Below are positions 7,531 through 15,652 of a DNA stretch of 23,975 nucleotides, in pieces. The stretch's first letter is position 1. Each line of letters opens with the position of its first letter. Both the position numbers and the translations under genes were made by a program. The notes under the pieces are model-generated. The model saw only the letters and a program-made list of their open reading frames with translations. It searched no databases and had not been told where the DNA came from. Source of the DNA: Nitrospirota bacterium (lineage in GTDB: Bacteria > Nitrospirota > Nitrospiria > Nitrospirales > Nitrospiraceae); assembly GCA_016195505.1 (NCBI GenBank), contig JACPZN010000152.1:1-23975 (forward strand), written 5' to 3'.

Positions 7531-8085
7531 CTACGACACCTTCGAGGCCATGGGGCGTGGAAGTGTCACTACCGTTGCCTGGGGACCTTTCTTCCCTTGT
7601 TCAAGACCAAAGACGACTTCCGTTCCATCCTCGAGTTGCTCGAAGGCGAGTCCGCGCAGTGCATTGCTATGAAAATACACCTCGCCGCCCCCCTCTTTGA
7701 GGATGAACCCGTATTTTTCTTGAGGGAAGAGCTTGCAGATCACACCGCGATGCGGTGGCACGGGTGACTGGCGAACCTCGGTCTTTGCGCGTTTTTCTCT
7801 ATACTTACGGAGTTCGATACTGACCGCATGAAACGCCGACCTGATGGCTTCTTCGAACGTCTTGTTTTCCTTCCTGGCCGTCATGATGTGACGCCCCGGC
7901 AGCGTGACCACAACCAGCGCCTCTGCGACGTTCGCGAGCTTCTTGTGGTGACGATTCTTCGTCAACGTGACACGGCCATGAATCAGATCCTCATGCCCCC
8001 GTTGCAAGTCATCCATGCGGGCTTCAATCTCCGTCTTCCACCGGGGTGTCATTGCGACATTGCGGCTCTCGATTTCCAGTTCCAT
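7531..8085 (-). CDS. HPF/RaiA-type ribosome hibernation protein fused to a cold-shock domain, 184 aa
   Basis: The first 105 residues have the HPF/RaiA (S30AE) pattern: an MELEIESRNV strand, the central RVTLTKNRHHKKLANVAEA and LPGRHIMTARKENKTFEEAI segments, and a basic helix near 84-102. Family members bind the 30S subunit and silence or pair ribosomes in starved cells. Residues 113-176 form a cold-shock nucleic-acid-binding domain (RGVICKLFPQEKYGFILKEG, then VYFHSNAL), which binds single-stranded RNA or DNA. AGGAGG precedes the ATG by four bases. The gene abuts the Lon-like gene and is preceded by a sigma-54 promoter candidate at 8129-8144. Confidence 0.88.
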   Translation of the reverse strand: MELEIESRNVAMTPRWKTEIEARMDDLQRGHEDLIHGRVTLTKNRHHKKLANVAEALVVVTLPGRHIMTARKENKTFEEAIRSAFHAVSIELRKYREKRAKTEVRQSPVPPHRGVICKLFPQEKYGFILKEGGGEVYFHSNALRGLAFEQLEDGTEVVFGLEQGKKGPQATVVTLPRPMASKVS

Positions 8086-8128
8086 TGTGCCTCCTGTTGT
8101 GTCATCCGGTCATTCCCCCAACAGGATC

Positions 8129-8144
8129 AGCAAACGATATGCCG
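8129..8144 (-). promoter_or_regulatory. Sigma-54 promoter of the HPF-Lon operon
   Basis: The minus strand reads CGGCATATCGTTTGCT: a perfect TTGCT -12 element, two mismatches in the -24 element, and correct GG-N10-GC spacing. Transcription would start near 8119, leaving a 34-base leader with the AGGAGG ribosome site of the HPF gene. Confidence 0.55.
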
Positions 8145-8231
8145 ACCTTGGAAAAAGTCCTGGAGCGATCGGGCAAGTGTTAGAGGTTGATGTTTCGTGA
8201 TTTTCTTCACCGGTTTCTTCCGCCCAGTCCG

Positions 8232-8260
8232 ACCGATGTGACGCTTTTTTCCACAGCGGT
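8232..8260. promoter_or_regulatory. Inverted repeat between divergent sigma-54 promoters
   Basis: Arms ACCGATGTG (8232-8240) and CACAGCGGT (8252-8260) are inverted copies with one mismatch and an 11-base spacer. The centre (8246) is within a few bases of the midpoint between the two flanking -24 elements (8144 and 8340). It shares ACAGCGG with the dyad at 17521-17550. It is a candidate activator-binding site. Confidence 0.4.
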
Positions 8261-8339
8261 GCTTCGATAGGTGGAGCCCAATGCGCCAGCTCCCTTCTCT
8301 GCTATGCCATTCGAGAGGCATCTCCAGCCCGGTCTGTGG

Positions 8340-8355
8340 TGGAACGTGACTTGCG
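8340..8355 (+). promoter_or_regulatory. Sigma-54 promoter of the APH-like kinase operon
   Basis: The plus strand reads TGGAACGTGACTTGCG: one mismatch in -24, one in the last base of -12, and GG-N10-GC spacing. The predicted transcription start near 8365 is only about three bases before the ATG at 8368, which would make the mRNA nearly leaderless and would fit the lack of a ribosome site. Confidence 0.5.
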
Positions 8356-8367
8356 TGATCTTTTCGC

Positions 8368-9453
8368 ATGCCGACATTGAGCAAGCAGGCTTTAGAACGC
8401 TACCTCCGAACCCGCTTTAGTCCTGAGGCGACGCTTCTGTCTTATGGGGTGATCGGCAAGGCCAGTTCAAAGGGGGTGCAGAAACGGTATGGTTACGGCA
8501 CGCCGGTCAAGCTGACCTTCCGCGTCGGCCGCAGTGTGCGGTCCGCCGTACTTGAAACCATGAAGCCCGGCCCGTTCGGGCACGAACATATGGCTGATCG
8601 CGCCCAGGCGATGTTGTGGGACTACGAGTCCTATGGACGGCTGCCGCGCCATGTGAAGGCCCTCGATGTGGGCGCCTTCGACAGCAAGCAGACCCTTTTC
8701 TCCGTTGCGGAAGCCCGTGAGTTCTTCGTGCTCAACGAATGGTCCCAAGGGACGAGCTATCATCTCGATCTCGAACGACTCGCGAAAGGCCAGGCATTAC
8801 GCACGTTAGATCGGCAGCGGACTGCCGCACTTGCGCGCTACCTGGCGCAGATCCACGCAACGAAACGCCGCGATGCAGATCTCTACAAGCGCCGGCTACG
8901 TGAATTGATCGGCCACGGCGAATGCATCATGGGACTGACGGACAGCTACCCCAGACAGTACGGCTTCATCACCGAAGATCTCTTACGCTCGGTCGAAGAA
9001 GCCTGTAACCGGTGGCGTTGGCGTCTGCGCGACAAGGCCAACCGGCTCTCCCAGGTTCACGGGGATTTCCATCCGTACAACGTGTTGTTCCGCACAGGGA
9101 CAGATTTTTCAGTGTTGGACCGGTCTCGCGGTGAATGGGGCGAGCCTGCCGACGACGTGACCGCGATGACGATCAACTATCTGCTGAACTCGCTGATTCG
9201 ATGGGGGAGGTTCCAGGGTCCCTTCGAGGTGCTGTTCCGATTGTTCTGGGACACCTATGTGGCAACCAGTTGCGACAAGGACGTGACGGCCACCGCTGGG
9301 CCCTTCTTCGCGTTTCGCGGCTTGGTCGTGGCGAGTCCGGTCTGGTACCCCAACTTGTCGATCGCCGTCCGCCGGAGCCTCTTTCGCTTCATTGAAAATG
9401 TCCTCGACGTGCCGCGGTTCGAGCCGGAGCGAGTGAACGAATACTGCGAGTGA
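8368..9453 (+). CDS. Aminoglycoside-phosphotransferase-family kinase, 361 aa
   Basis: A cytoplasmic kinase-like protein of the APH fold. The catalytic loop is QVHGDFHPYNVLF (residues 229-241; HGDFHPYN at 231-238), and the metal-binding Asp is probably Asp251 in FSVLDRSRGEWGEP, followed by DDV. The substrate is unknown; the family includes sugar, choline and antibiotic kinases, and drug resistance is not implied. The downstream P-loop kinase is in the same reading frame, separated by a repeat with stop codons. In mycobacterial Rv2004c-like proteins, as I recall, the two domains are one polypeptide, so this may be a split version. No ribosome site precedes the ATG. Confidence 0.8.
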   Translation: MPTLSKQALERYLRTRFSPEATLLSYGVIGKASSKGVQKRYGYGTPVKLTFRVGRSVRSAVLETMKPGPFGHEHMADRAQAMLWDYESYGRLPRHVKALDVGAFDSKQTLFSVAEAREFFVLNEWSQGTSYHLDLERLAKGQALRTLDRQRTAALARYLAQIHATKRRDADLYKRRLRELIGHGECIMGLTDSYPRQYGFITEDLLRSVEEACNRWRWRLRDKANRLSQVHGDFHPYNVLFRTGTDFSVLDRSRGEWGEPADDVTAMTINYLLNSLIRWGRFQGPFEVLFRLFWDTYVATSCDKDVTATAGPFFAFRGLVVASPVWYPNLSIAVRRSLFRFIENVLDVPRFEPERVNEYCE

Positions 9454-9534
9454 TGAGTGATCTGTGACCGGTGACCAGGGAATAAAATGACAGAGTCATC
9501 CATTCCGGATCACCCATCACCTATCACCCATCAC
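9450..9534. repeat. Imperfect inverted repeat of TGATGGG-type units between two kinase genes
   Basis: The left arm (9450-9476) and right arm (9507-9534) are imperfect inverted copies, about 21 of 27 positions pairing. Each arm is built from short degenerate units such as ATCACCCATCACCTATCACC. The left arm follows the stop of the APH-like gene and the right arm encodes part of the first 17 residues of the next protein. The ATG at 9487 lies in the loop, so an RNA hairpin could affect its translation. Confidence 0.65.
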
Positions 9535-10053
9535 GGCGTGGCTTTTGCCATCTGGATCACCGGTCTGCCGGCGTCCGGTAAGAGCACCATCGTTGCTGCA
9601 CTGACCCCTCAACTTGAAGCCTTGGGATACAGGGTTGAGGTGCTGGAATCCGACGCCGTCAGGCGGGTACTCACGCCGGCGCCGACCTATTCGCACGCGG
9701 AGCGGGATCTATTCTATCGCGCGTTGGCATTTACGGGCGCAAGGCTGGTGGCGCATGGAGTGACGGTGATCTTCGATGCGACGGCCAGCCGTCGAGAGTA
9801 TCGCGACTTTGGTCGCAGCATGATTTCTCAGTTCATCGAAGTGGCGGTGGAATGCCCGCTCACAATCTGTATGCAACGCGATTACAAGGGCACCTATAAA
9901 CGCGGCCAAAGAGGGGAATCGTCTACCGTCCCGGGATTGCAGGAGCCCTATGAAGCGCCGTTGAATCCGGAAGTGACGATTGATACAACAAAAATTCAGG
10001 CAAGTGTTGCGATGGAGAAAGTTCTAGATTTGATCAAAGAGAGATTTCGCTAA
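9487..10053 (+). CDS. CysC-like P-loop kinase, 188 aa
   Basis: A nucleotide-binding kinase related to adenylylsulfate kinase. Walker A is GLPASGKST (26-34), followed by a helix and LESDAVRRVLTPAPTYSHAERD (about 54-75), as in CysC-like proteins. The C-terminal part has YKRGQRG and VPGLQEPYEAPLNPEVTIDT (about 138-165), typical of this family. The reaction could be APS phosphorylation, but relatives next to APH-like kinases act on unknown substrates and I prefer the general call. The ATG at 9487 has AGGGA five bases upstream. The first 17 residues come from repeat DNA; a GTG at 9538 marks where family similarity begins. Confidence 0.8.
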   Translation: MTESSIPDHPSPITHHGVAFAIWITGLPASGKSTIVAALTPQLEALGYRVEVLESDAVRRVLTPAPTYSHAERDLFYRALAFTGARLVAHGVTVIFDATASRREYRDFGRSMISQFIEVAVECPLTICMQRDYKGTYKRGQRGESSTVPGLQEPYEAPLNPEVTIDTTKIQASVAMEKVLDLIKERFR

Positions 10054-10091
10054 CCCAGTCTGCGGTGCAAGCATTCCCGTATAACGTTGAC

Positions 10092-11465
10092 TCACCGGTG
10101 ATGCCCTCGCCCGCCGCCATGAAAGCCACCACCATGTGGTACTCCAAAACCTCGCGGGCTGGTGTGACCACCTGAGCCAAAGTGATGCATGCCTGGGGTT
10201 TGACCGCTGCCTGCAAAGGCAGGAGGCCGAGAGCCGATTCGAGGCGTGACACCGCTTGGAAGACTTGGTCGGCCTGGAAAGCCGTGCAGCCCCGAACGGC
10301 TGCCGGGAGAATTCGAACGGAAGGAGTTGCCATGGAAATCCGGCCGATTGCTGAACCCGTTGTGTGACGACCCGTGATTGCCGAATCCGCTCCGACCCTC
10401 GAATGAAGGCATAGTCCGTCCACGGAATGCATGGGCGTCGGGAGACGCGCTCATGCGCCCAAATTGCCGGCCCAAGGCCGGATTATTGTACGGAATACCT
10501 CGCCGGTGAACTGGGTCGTGCGCCCAACTATTCACCCGATTTACGAATCGCGGATGGTAGTAGAAGTTGTTCACGTTGAACACAGTCACGTGGCGGAACG
10601 GCCAATTGAATCCGCCAAAGAAGAATCCGGGACCGACGCCGATTCCAAAGCCCCACGCGAACCCCACTCCGAATCGCGGACCGTAAAAGTAGCCAGGCCA
10701 GAGACCCCAATAAACGGGTGGGTAAGGCGGCCACCACCATGGGCCATAGACCTCCATCGGGTTGTAATACGGCACATAGACCACCTGCGGATCGGCCGGT
10801 TGAATGACGATGGATTGTCCCTCTTGTTCCACCCTCACGTGCTCATTCGACGAGAGGTTCCCGGCCACGGAAGCTTTCTGGCGCAAATACTGAACCGTGT
10901 CCATCACTTGTTGTTCCTGAGTCAGAAATGCGTCGCCGAGTCGTTCCATCCAGTTCAGTTTTTCATCCATCGTCATGAGGATCTGCGGAAATGCGACCAG
11001 CGACTTGACGCTGGGATCCCACGGGTACTCGGCAACGGCCTGCACGGCCGGCTCGCCCTTAAGATTGGGATGGGCTTTCGACCAACGGGCGGCCTCAATC
11101 ACCTCGAGGGGGTACGTCGCGGCCATCAAGATCTGCGAGAGGAGTGAGTCAGGATATAGCGCAATCGGCGCCAGCATTTGATCGAGTTCCTGCTGGGTAA
11201 AGGCTGGACGACTTTGTCTCGGTACAGCTTGCGTTGGAGGCGGGGTGGAAGCGTCTCGGTGCGAGATTTCTTGTTGAAATGTGTCCAGTTGCGCGGTTTC
11301 TTGCCGTAACGTCTCTGGTTCCGGCGGAGATTGTTTGCCCAATGCCATCTCTTCTTGAAGAACTACCTCTTGCTCCGTTGGCATCTCTTGTTGCGCGAGC
11401 ACGAGTGAACAGGAAAAAGCTGGCACGAGCAGTTGAATCAGGAGGGAGGTGATGCGCGGTGTCAT
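10092..11465 (-). CDS. DUF3300 family exported protein, 457 aa
   Basis: A secreted or envelope protein of unknown function. Residues 1-24 form a signal peptide ending SLVLA. The DUF3300 core (about 88-240) includes FTQQELDQMLAPIALYPDSL, PLEVIEAARW and AVQAVAEYPWDPSVKSLVAF. It is followed by an aromatic-rich region (VYGPWWWPPYPPVYWG near 240-255) and a long low-complexity tail rich in Gly, His, Ser, Pro and Phe that ends in HGGGRGHHR and could bind metal or cell-wall polymers. GGAGG lies eight bases upstream of the ATG. It is the last gene of the five-gene minus-strand block, three bases after the truncated hydrolase, and convergent with the CysC-like gene. Confidence 0.88.
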   Translation of the reverse strand: MTPRITSLLIQLLVPAFSCSLVLAQQEMPTEQEVVLQEEMALGKQSPPEPETLRQETAQLDTFQQEISHRDASTPPPTQAVPRQSRPAFTQQELDQMLAPIALYPDSLLSQILMAATYPLEVIEAARWSKAHPNLKGEPAVQAVAEYPWDPSVKSLVAFPQILMTMDEKLNWMERLGDAFLTQEQQVMDTVQYLRQKASVAGNLSSNEHVRVEQEGQSIVIQPADPQVVYVPYYNPMEVYGPWWWPPYPPVYWGLWPGYFYGPRFGVGFAWGFGIGVGPGFFFGGFNWPFRHVTVFNVNNFYYHPRFVNRVNSWAHDPVHRRGIPYNNPALGRQFGRMSASPDAHAFRGRTMPSFEGRSGFGNHGSSHNGFSNRPDFHGNSFRSNSPGSRSGLHGFPGRPSLPSGVTPRIGSRPPAFAGSGQTPGMHHFGSGGHTSPRGFGVPHGGGFHGGGRGHHR

Positions 11466-11468
11466 GTG

Positions 11469-12044
11469 TCACCCTCCGTGAGAGAGAATCTCAGAGCGTG
11501 CCCACAAGTATCTTGCGTTTATCCTAACACTTACAATCTGATTCATCTCAATGACCGGTTCATCATCGCCGCCGACGATCAGGAGCGTCGGCGCTATCAC
11601 GGCAGGTAGGTGTGGTTCTGCCAGATCGGGTCGCCCGCCTCGTGACACCACGGCCTGGATCTTCGATGGATCTCTTGCGGCGGCTTGCAACGCCGCGCCG
11701 GCTCCGGTGCTTGCGCCGAAATAGCCGATCCCCAGGTTCTTCGTGCGAGGCTCCTCTTCAAGCCAGGCTTTGGCCAGCAAAAGCCGATCGGCGAGCAGAT
11801 CGATGTCGAACACCTTGCGTCGATCCTCCGCTTCATCCGCGGCCAGCAGATCGAGGAGCAAGGTGGCGAGGCCGTGTGACTGCAGATGGCGGGCGACGAA
11901 GTTGTTTCGAGGGCTGAACCGGCCGCTGCCGCTCCCGTGGGCAAAGACGACTACGCTGTGCGAACCACCAGGAAGGCCGAGTATGCCCTCCAGGGTAAGT
12001 TTCGCTCTTGTGATTCGTACGCTGTGTTCGTGTGGAGACGTCAT
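11469..12044 (-). CDS. Dienelactone-hydrolase-like protein, C-terminally truncated, 191 aa
   Basis: An alpha/beta hydrolase. VVVFAHGSGSGRFSPRNNFVA (31-51) is the oxyanion region, GASTG (110-114) holds nucleophile Ser112, and LLIVGGDDEPV (154-164) holds the acid Asp. Family members then continue for about 45 residues with a conserved ATHLFEEPG-type segment carrying the catalytic His. Here the sequence diverges after EMNQ (residue 169) and ends in IVSVRINARYLWARSEILSHGG. The missing part is not present in another frame, because the DUF3300 ribosome site follows at once. The enzyme is therefore probably inactive as a serine hydrolase. Its ATG overlaps the pentapeptide gene stop (ATGA). Confidence 0.75.
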   Translation of the reverse strand: MTSPHEHSVRITRAKLTLEGILGLPGGSHSVVVFAHGSGSGRFSPRNNFVARHLQSHGLATLLLDLLAADEAEDRRKVFDIDLLADRLLLAKAWLEEEPRTKNLGIGYFGASTGAGAALQAAARDPSKIQAVVSRGGRPDLAEPHLPAVIAPTLLIVGGDDEPVIEMNQIVSVRINARYLWARSEILSHGG

Positions 12045-13471
12045 GGCTTGGTCCGTTTCTTCGCAGGATTGCAGGGAGCCGGACGGCTGAGTTCAGGCGG
12101 TAATTTCGTCTGCTCATCGACACAGGCGGAATCGAGTTGTTCCTGCGTCAGCCCGCTCACGGATATGAGTGTCGCACCCCGCAAGTTCGCGCGACGGATA
12201 TCCGCTGAATCGAGACGCGCGCCGGCGAGATCGGCTCCGACCAGCGTGGCATCCTGGAGGTTGGCTTCTTGAAGATTCGCATGAGTCAGGTTGGCGTGGT
12301 TGAAATTCGAGCTGCTCAGATCCGCCGCGACGAGATTGGCCGATTCGAGGTTGGCCTCGTTGAATTGGGCGCGACGGAGAGACGCTTTCGGTGAGTACAT
12401 TTCGCTTAAATCGGCCTTTGTGAAAATAGCGCGCGATCCCCGCGCTCCGATGAGAACGGCCCGATAGAGGTGCGCGTCCCGGAAGTTAGCTTCATCGAAG
12501 TGCGCCTGATAGAGAATAGTCATTCGGAGTTTCGCTGACTGCAGATTCGTTTTGACCAGACTGGCGCCTTCCAGGTTGGCCCCTTCCAGATCGGCTTGCT
12601 GCAAGCCCGCTCCGCGCAGATTGGCATAGCGCATGTCCGTCCCGCGGAGAATGGCCTCTCGCAGATTGGCCTCACGCAAATTCGCTTCATCCAGGTAGGC
12701 GCTTTCCATGTCGGCTTCGACCAGACTGGCCTGGTCGAGCTGCGCACTGTCGAGGAGGGCTCCCTGTAGATTGGCCTGGTGAAAGTTTGCCTTGGTAAGG
12801 ATGGTGCGGCGAAGGTCAGCTCCGGTCAGATCGGTCCCTGAGAAGACCGCGCGCTGCAGTGTGGCTCCATAAAAATAGCTGTCCGTAAAGTTGGCATTGG
12901 TCAGGTCTGCGGATGAGAGGTCAGCGCCTTCGAAATGGGCTCGTTCAAAGCTGGATTCGTGCAGTTGGGCCCCGACGAGGACGGCGTTGTAGAGGGCAGC
13001 TTCATCGCCGATCGAACGGAACAGATTCGCGCCGGACAATCGGGCACGCCGGAGATCGGCGGCTGAGAGGCTGCTGTCTTCCAGGACTGCTTTCGTGAGA
13101 TCGGCACCGGCCAGGCTCGCTTGGCCTAAACTGCTCTGATACAGGTTCGCTTGCCGGAGGATCGCCCCTTCGAGCTGCGCTCGTTCCAGATTCACTCCGG
13201 CCAGTGCCGCCTGTCGCAAGTCCGCCTGGCAGAGATCAGCCCGGTGATACTCGGGGTTGTTGCGTTGCTCGAGCCACTGCCCATGCGATTCGACGAGCGC
13301 ACGCAGTGCTTTCGCCGAAACCGTCTTTTTCTTGAAGGGACTGCTGCAATGTTCGATCTGAGGCGCGGTTGATCTGGAATCTCCTGCTTCGGTCATGCTG
13401 GTGGTGCCGATCATCAAACCTACGATCAGAATGGATTGAATCACAACAATTGCCAGCGAAGCTCTCTTCAT
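12041..13471 (-). CDS. Exported pentapeptide-repeat protein, 476 aa
   Basis: From about residue 75 to 440 the protein is an almost unbroken run of A(D/N)LxX pentapeptides, roughly 70 of them, such as ADLRQ, ANLYQ, ANLRE and ADLEG, which fold into a four-sided beta helix. The run ends with LTQEQLDSACVDEQTKLPPEL, a common cap in such proteins. The start is the ATG seven bases after AGGAG (13471). It gives a clear signal peptide (MKRASLAIVVIQSILIVGLM and on), whereas an upstream ATG would overlap pncB and hide it. Export to periplasm or surface is inferred. Function is unknown; some relatives mimic DNA but those are cytoplasmic. The gene follows pncB by 31 bases and overlaps the hydrolase by four. 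Confidence 0.85.
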   Translation of the reverse strand: MKRASLAIVVIQSILIVGLMIGTTSMTEAGDSRSTAPQIEHCSSPFKKKTVSAKALRALVESHGQWLEQRNNPEYHRADLCQADLRQAALAGVNLERAQLEGAILRQANLYQSSLGQASLAGADLTKAVLEDSSLSAADLRRARLSGANLFRSIGDEAALYNAVLVGAQLHESSFERAHFEGADLSSADLTNANFTDSYFYGATLQRAVFSGTDLTGADLRRTILTKANFHQANLQGALLDSAQLDQASLVEADMESAYLDEANLREANLREAILRGTDMRYANLRGAGLQQADLEGANLEGASLVKTNLQSAKLRMTILYQAHFDEANFRDAHLYRAVLIGARGSRAIFTKADLSEMYSPKASLRRAQFNEANLESANLVAADLSSSNFNHANLTHANLQEANLQDATLVGADLAGARLDSADIRRANLRGATLISVSGLTQEQLDSACVDEQTKLPPELSRPAPCNPAKKRTKP

Positions 13472-13502
13472 AGGGTGTCTCCTGGAGGGGGCGTTGTGAT
13501 GA

Positions 13503-14837
13503 CTAGACATAATGGTCTACGGTTCGTGCAAGATCTTGTAGCAACGACGAGATTCGAACCTCGTAGGCGGGGACACTCTCCAGGACTCGGAGTGGGGCAG
13601 GGAGCTGTCCTAGTTGTGATGCCACCCGTTGACGTACGTCGATCAGGGCTGATGAAGGAGCGAGACGCCGGCCCGCTTTCATCACGGGTTCGAGCAGCGG
13701 GGCGTCTCCGACCTTGTCATCCATCGTTGTGACCAGATCGTGTTCGTAGTGTCCATCGTGATGATAGTGGCGGTAGACCTGTTTACGGCCGGGCCAGGTG
13801 GCCTTGCCTTCCGATCGTTTGCGGCAGGGGCGCCCCCCATATTCCTGCAACTTGTAGGCGCAGTCTAATGAGGGTGCATCGGATGAGGTCGTCATCGCCG
13901 TTCCGACGGCAAAGCTGTCGATCGGTGCACGGCTTTGAATAAGATCTCTCAGGCGATATTCGTCAAGGTTGCCGCTGGCTAGGATCTGGGCGTGGGGCAA
14001 TCCTCCTTCATCCAGAATGCGGCGAACCTTCCGGGCATGGTCGGCCAGATCTCCACTGTCTAGCCGTACACCTTTCACCGTAATCCCCTTGGCTTTGAGT
14101 GCCGGGGCCAATGCGACGACTGTTCGCGCGGCTGTCTCCGTGTCGTACGTATCGATCAGAAGAACAACATTGTCTGGTTGGGTCTGCGCAAAGTGCTCGA
14201 ACGCAATCGCTTCATCCTTGTGCGCCTGCACGAACGAATGGGCCATCGTGCCGTAGAGGGGAATCCCGTAAGCCATGCCAGACAGCACGGTGGCGCTCCC
14301 GGCGAAGCCGGCCAGATAACTTGCCCGCGCTGCCAGGAGGCCTGCTTCGGCACCGTGGGCGCGGCGCAATCCAAAGTCGATGATCGGTTTCCCTCCAGCG
14401 ACGAGCACCGAGCGTGCGGCCTTCGATGCGACCATGGTCTGGAAGTTCAACAGGTTCATGACACGGCTTTCGACGAGCTGGGCCTGCGGCAGCGGCGCGA
14501 CGATTCGGAGAATCGGCTCGTGAGGAAAAAAAATGGTTCCTTCGGGCATGGCATCCACGTCACCGGTGAATCGCAGCGTTTCCAAGTAGCGAAGGAGCCC
14601 CGGTGTAAACCGTCCTGTCTGATCCATCCAGGCAAGTTCTTCCTGCGTAAGACACAGCCCTGAGAGATAGTCCAGGACCTGCTCAAGACCGGCTGCCACC
14701 AGAAAGTTCCGATGAGCAGGCAGCTTGCGGATAAAGAACTCGAACACTGCCTGCTCGTACATCCCTTGTTCCTGGTAGGCCTGGGCCATGGTGAGCTCAT
14801 ACAAATCGGTCAGCAGGGCGCTGGTTGAGGGATTCAT
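13503..14837 (-). CDS. pncB: Nicotinate phosphoribosyltransferase, 444 aa
   Basis: Converts nicotinate and PRPP to nicotinate mononucleotide in NAD salvage. Recognised from TDLYELTMAQAYQ at the N-terminus, the central FGLRRAHGAEAGLLAARASYLAGFAGSA region, the VLLIDTYDTE strand, and VKGVRLDSGDL with ASGNLDEY, conserved around the phosphoribosyl-binding site. Length is normal for the family. The start at 14837 overlaps the nicotinamidase stop as ATGA; an ATG six codons earlier would lie inside that gene. With pncA upstream it forms a two-step route from nicotinamide to NaMN. Confidence 0.93.
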   Translation of the reverse strand: MNPSTSALLTDLYELTMAQAYQEQGMYEQAVFEFFIRKLPAHRNFLVAAGLEQVLDYLSGLCLTQEELAWMDQTGRFTPGLLRYLETLRFTGDVDAMPEGTIFFPHEPILRIVAPLPQAQLVESRVMNLLNFQTMVASKAARSVLVAGGKPIIDFGLRRAHGAEAGLLAARASYLAGFAGSATVLSGMAYGIPLYGTMAHSFVQAHKDEAIAFEHFAQTQPDNVVLLIDTYDTETAARTVVALAPALKAKGITVKGVRLDSGDLADHARKVRRILDEGGLPHAQILASGNLDEYRLRDLIQSRAPIDSFAVGTAMTTSSDAPSLDCAYKLQEYGGRPCRKRSEGKATWPGRKQVYRHYHHDGHYEHDLVTTMDDKVGDAPLLEPVMKAGRRLAPSSALIDVRQRVASQLGQLPAPLRVLESVPAYEVRISSLLQDLARTVDHYV

Positions 14838-15415
14838 GCTGCGAGCATCTCCCATTGGACAGGGACGGCTCCCAGGCCGATCATCTCCTGTTCGGCGTGA
14901 CGACCATCTTCAGGCTGGAGGTTGACTGCTTTGATGCCGTCCGTCAGCAGGCATACGTCATAGCCCAATGCACGGGCATTTTTGACGGTGTTCAGCACAC
15001 AATAGTCGGTTGCCAATCCGCCGATGAACAATCGCCGTACGCCGATGGCCACGAGATGTCGCCGCAGCAGCGTCCCCTGAAACGCTGAGTAGGCTTCCCG
15101 GTCGGCGTCGATTGCTTTATAGATGATGACGGCCGATGCAGGCGCTTCGAACTTCGGCGGCGGCAAAGAGCCAGGCGAACCGGCGACACAGTGCACAGGC
15201 CACAACCCTCCTTGGTCGCGAAACGAACAATGATCGGGAGGGTGCCAGTCGCGTGTGAGAAAAATTGGGAGACCTTGGGTGTGGAATCGGTGGAGATAGC
15301 GTAGGAGGATCGGAATGATCTCATCGCCACCCCTGATGCCGAGCGCTCCGCTGGGGAGGAAATCGTTTTGGATGTCCGCAATAAGCAGCGCATCATGGGT
15401 TGTCAGGGTCTCCAT
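14834..15415 (-). CDS. pncA: Nicotinamidase, 193 aa
   Basis: Hydrolyses nicotinamide to nicotinate and ammonia. With the ATG at 15415 the catalytic triad is Asp14 (LIADIQNDF), Lys100 (VIIYKAIDAD) and Cys139 (GGLATDYCV). The metal site is Asp56, His58 and His62 in RDWHPPDHCSF, with His75 in WPVHC. All are present, so the enzyme should be active. In-frame codons exist further upstream (to 15478) but family similarity begins at METLTTHDALL; no strong ribosome site is visible for either. It starts the minus-strand block that ends with DUF3300. I found no convincing promoter in the 237 bases upstream. Confidence 0.9.
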   Translation of the reverse strand: METLTTHDALLIADIQNDFLPSGALGIRGGDEIIPILLRYLHRFHTQGLPIFLTRDWHPPDHCSFRDQGGLWPVHCVAGSPGSLPPPKFEAPASAVIIYKAIDADREAYSAFQGTLLRRHLVAIGVRRLFIGGLATDYCVLNTVKNARALGYDVCLLTDGIKAVNLQPEDGRHAEQEMIGLGAVPVQWEMLAA

Positions 15416-15580
15416 CGGCGATGTGCTCTTCCTTCGAACAGAGTTGAAGACATTTCTCGCTTCGTTGCAGACAACCACCGTTTCTCGGATCTCGTGAAGC
15501 GTATCTCGGTGGAGAGCGGAGCATATTGCTAATGGCCTACAGCAAGGGCGAAGGCAATCATGGACCCGTTCTACTCATAT

Positions 15581-15652
15581 GCAATCAGCCATAAGCCATA
15601 GGCTCATCTCTTCAGACGAGGGACGAACGACGAGATACGAGCGACGATCACG
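15581..15652. repeat. Degenerate short tandem repeats
   Basis: Two patches lie between the cytochrome c stop and pncA: one made of AGCCATA-type units (15581-15607) and one made of GACGA(G/A) units (15615-15652) ending right at the cytochrome stop codon. Units are 7-10 bases and imperfect. No coding signal is seen here. Confidence 0.55.

Noticed and set aside
8127..8384. 85-codon minus-strand frame between HPF and the APH-like kinase
   Set aside because: It spans both sigma-54 promoter candidates and the dyad, overlaps the kinase start, and has no recognisable family or ribosome site.
8368..9453. Antibiotic resistance gene
   Set aside because: The APH fold alone does not show drug modification; context points to a housekeeping or stress kinase.
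10431..11147. 238-codon plus-strand frame opposite DUF3300
   Set aside because: Antisense to a clear DUF3300 gene, with no supporting motif.
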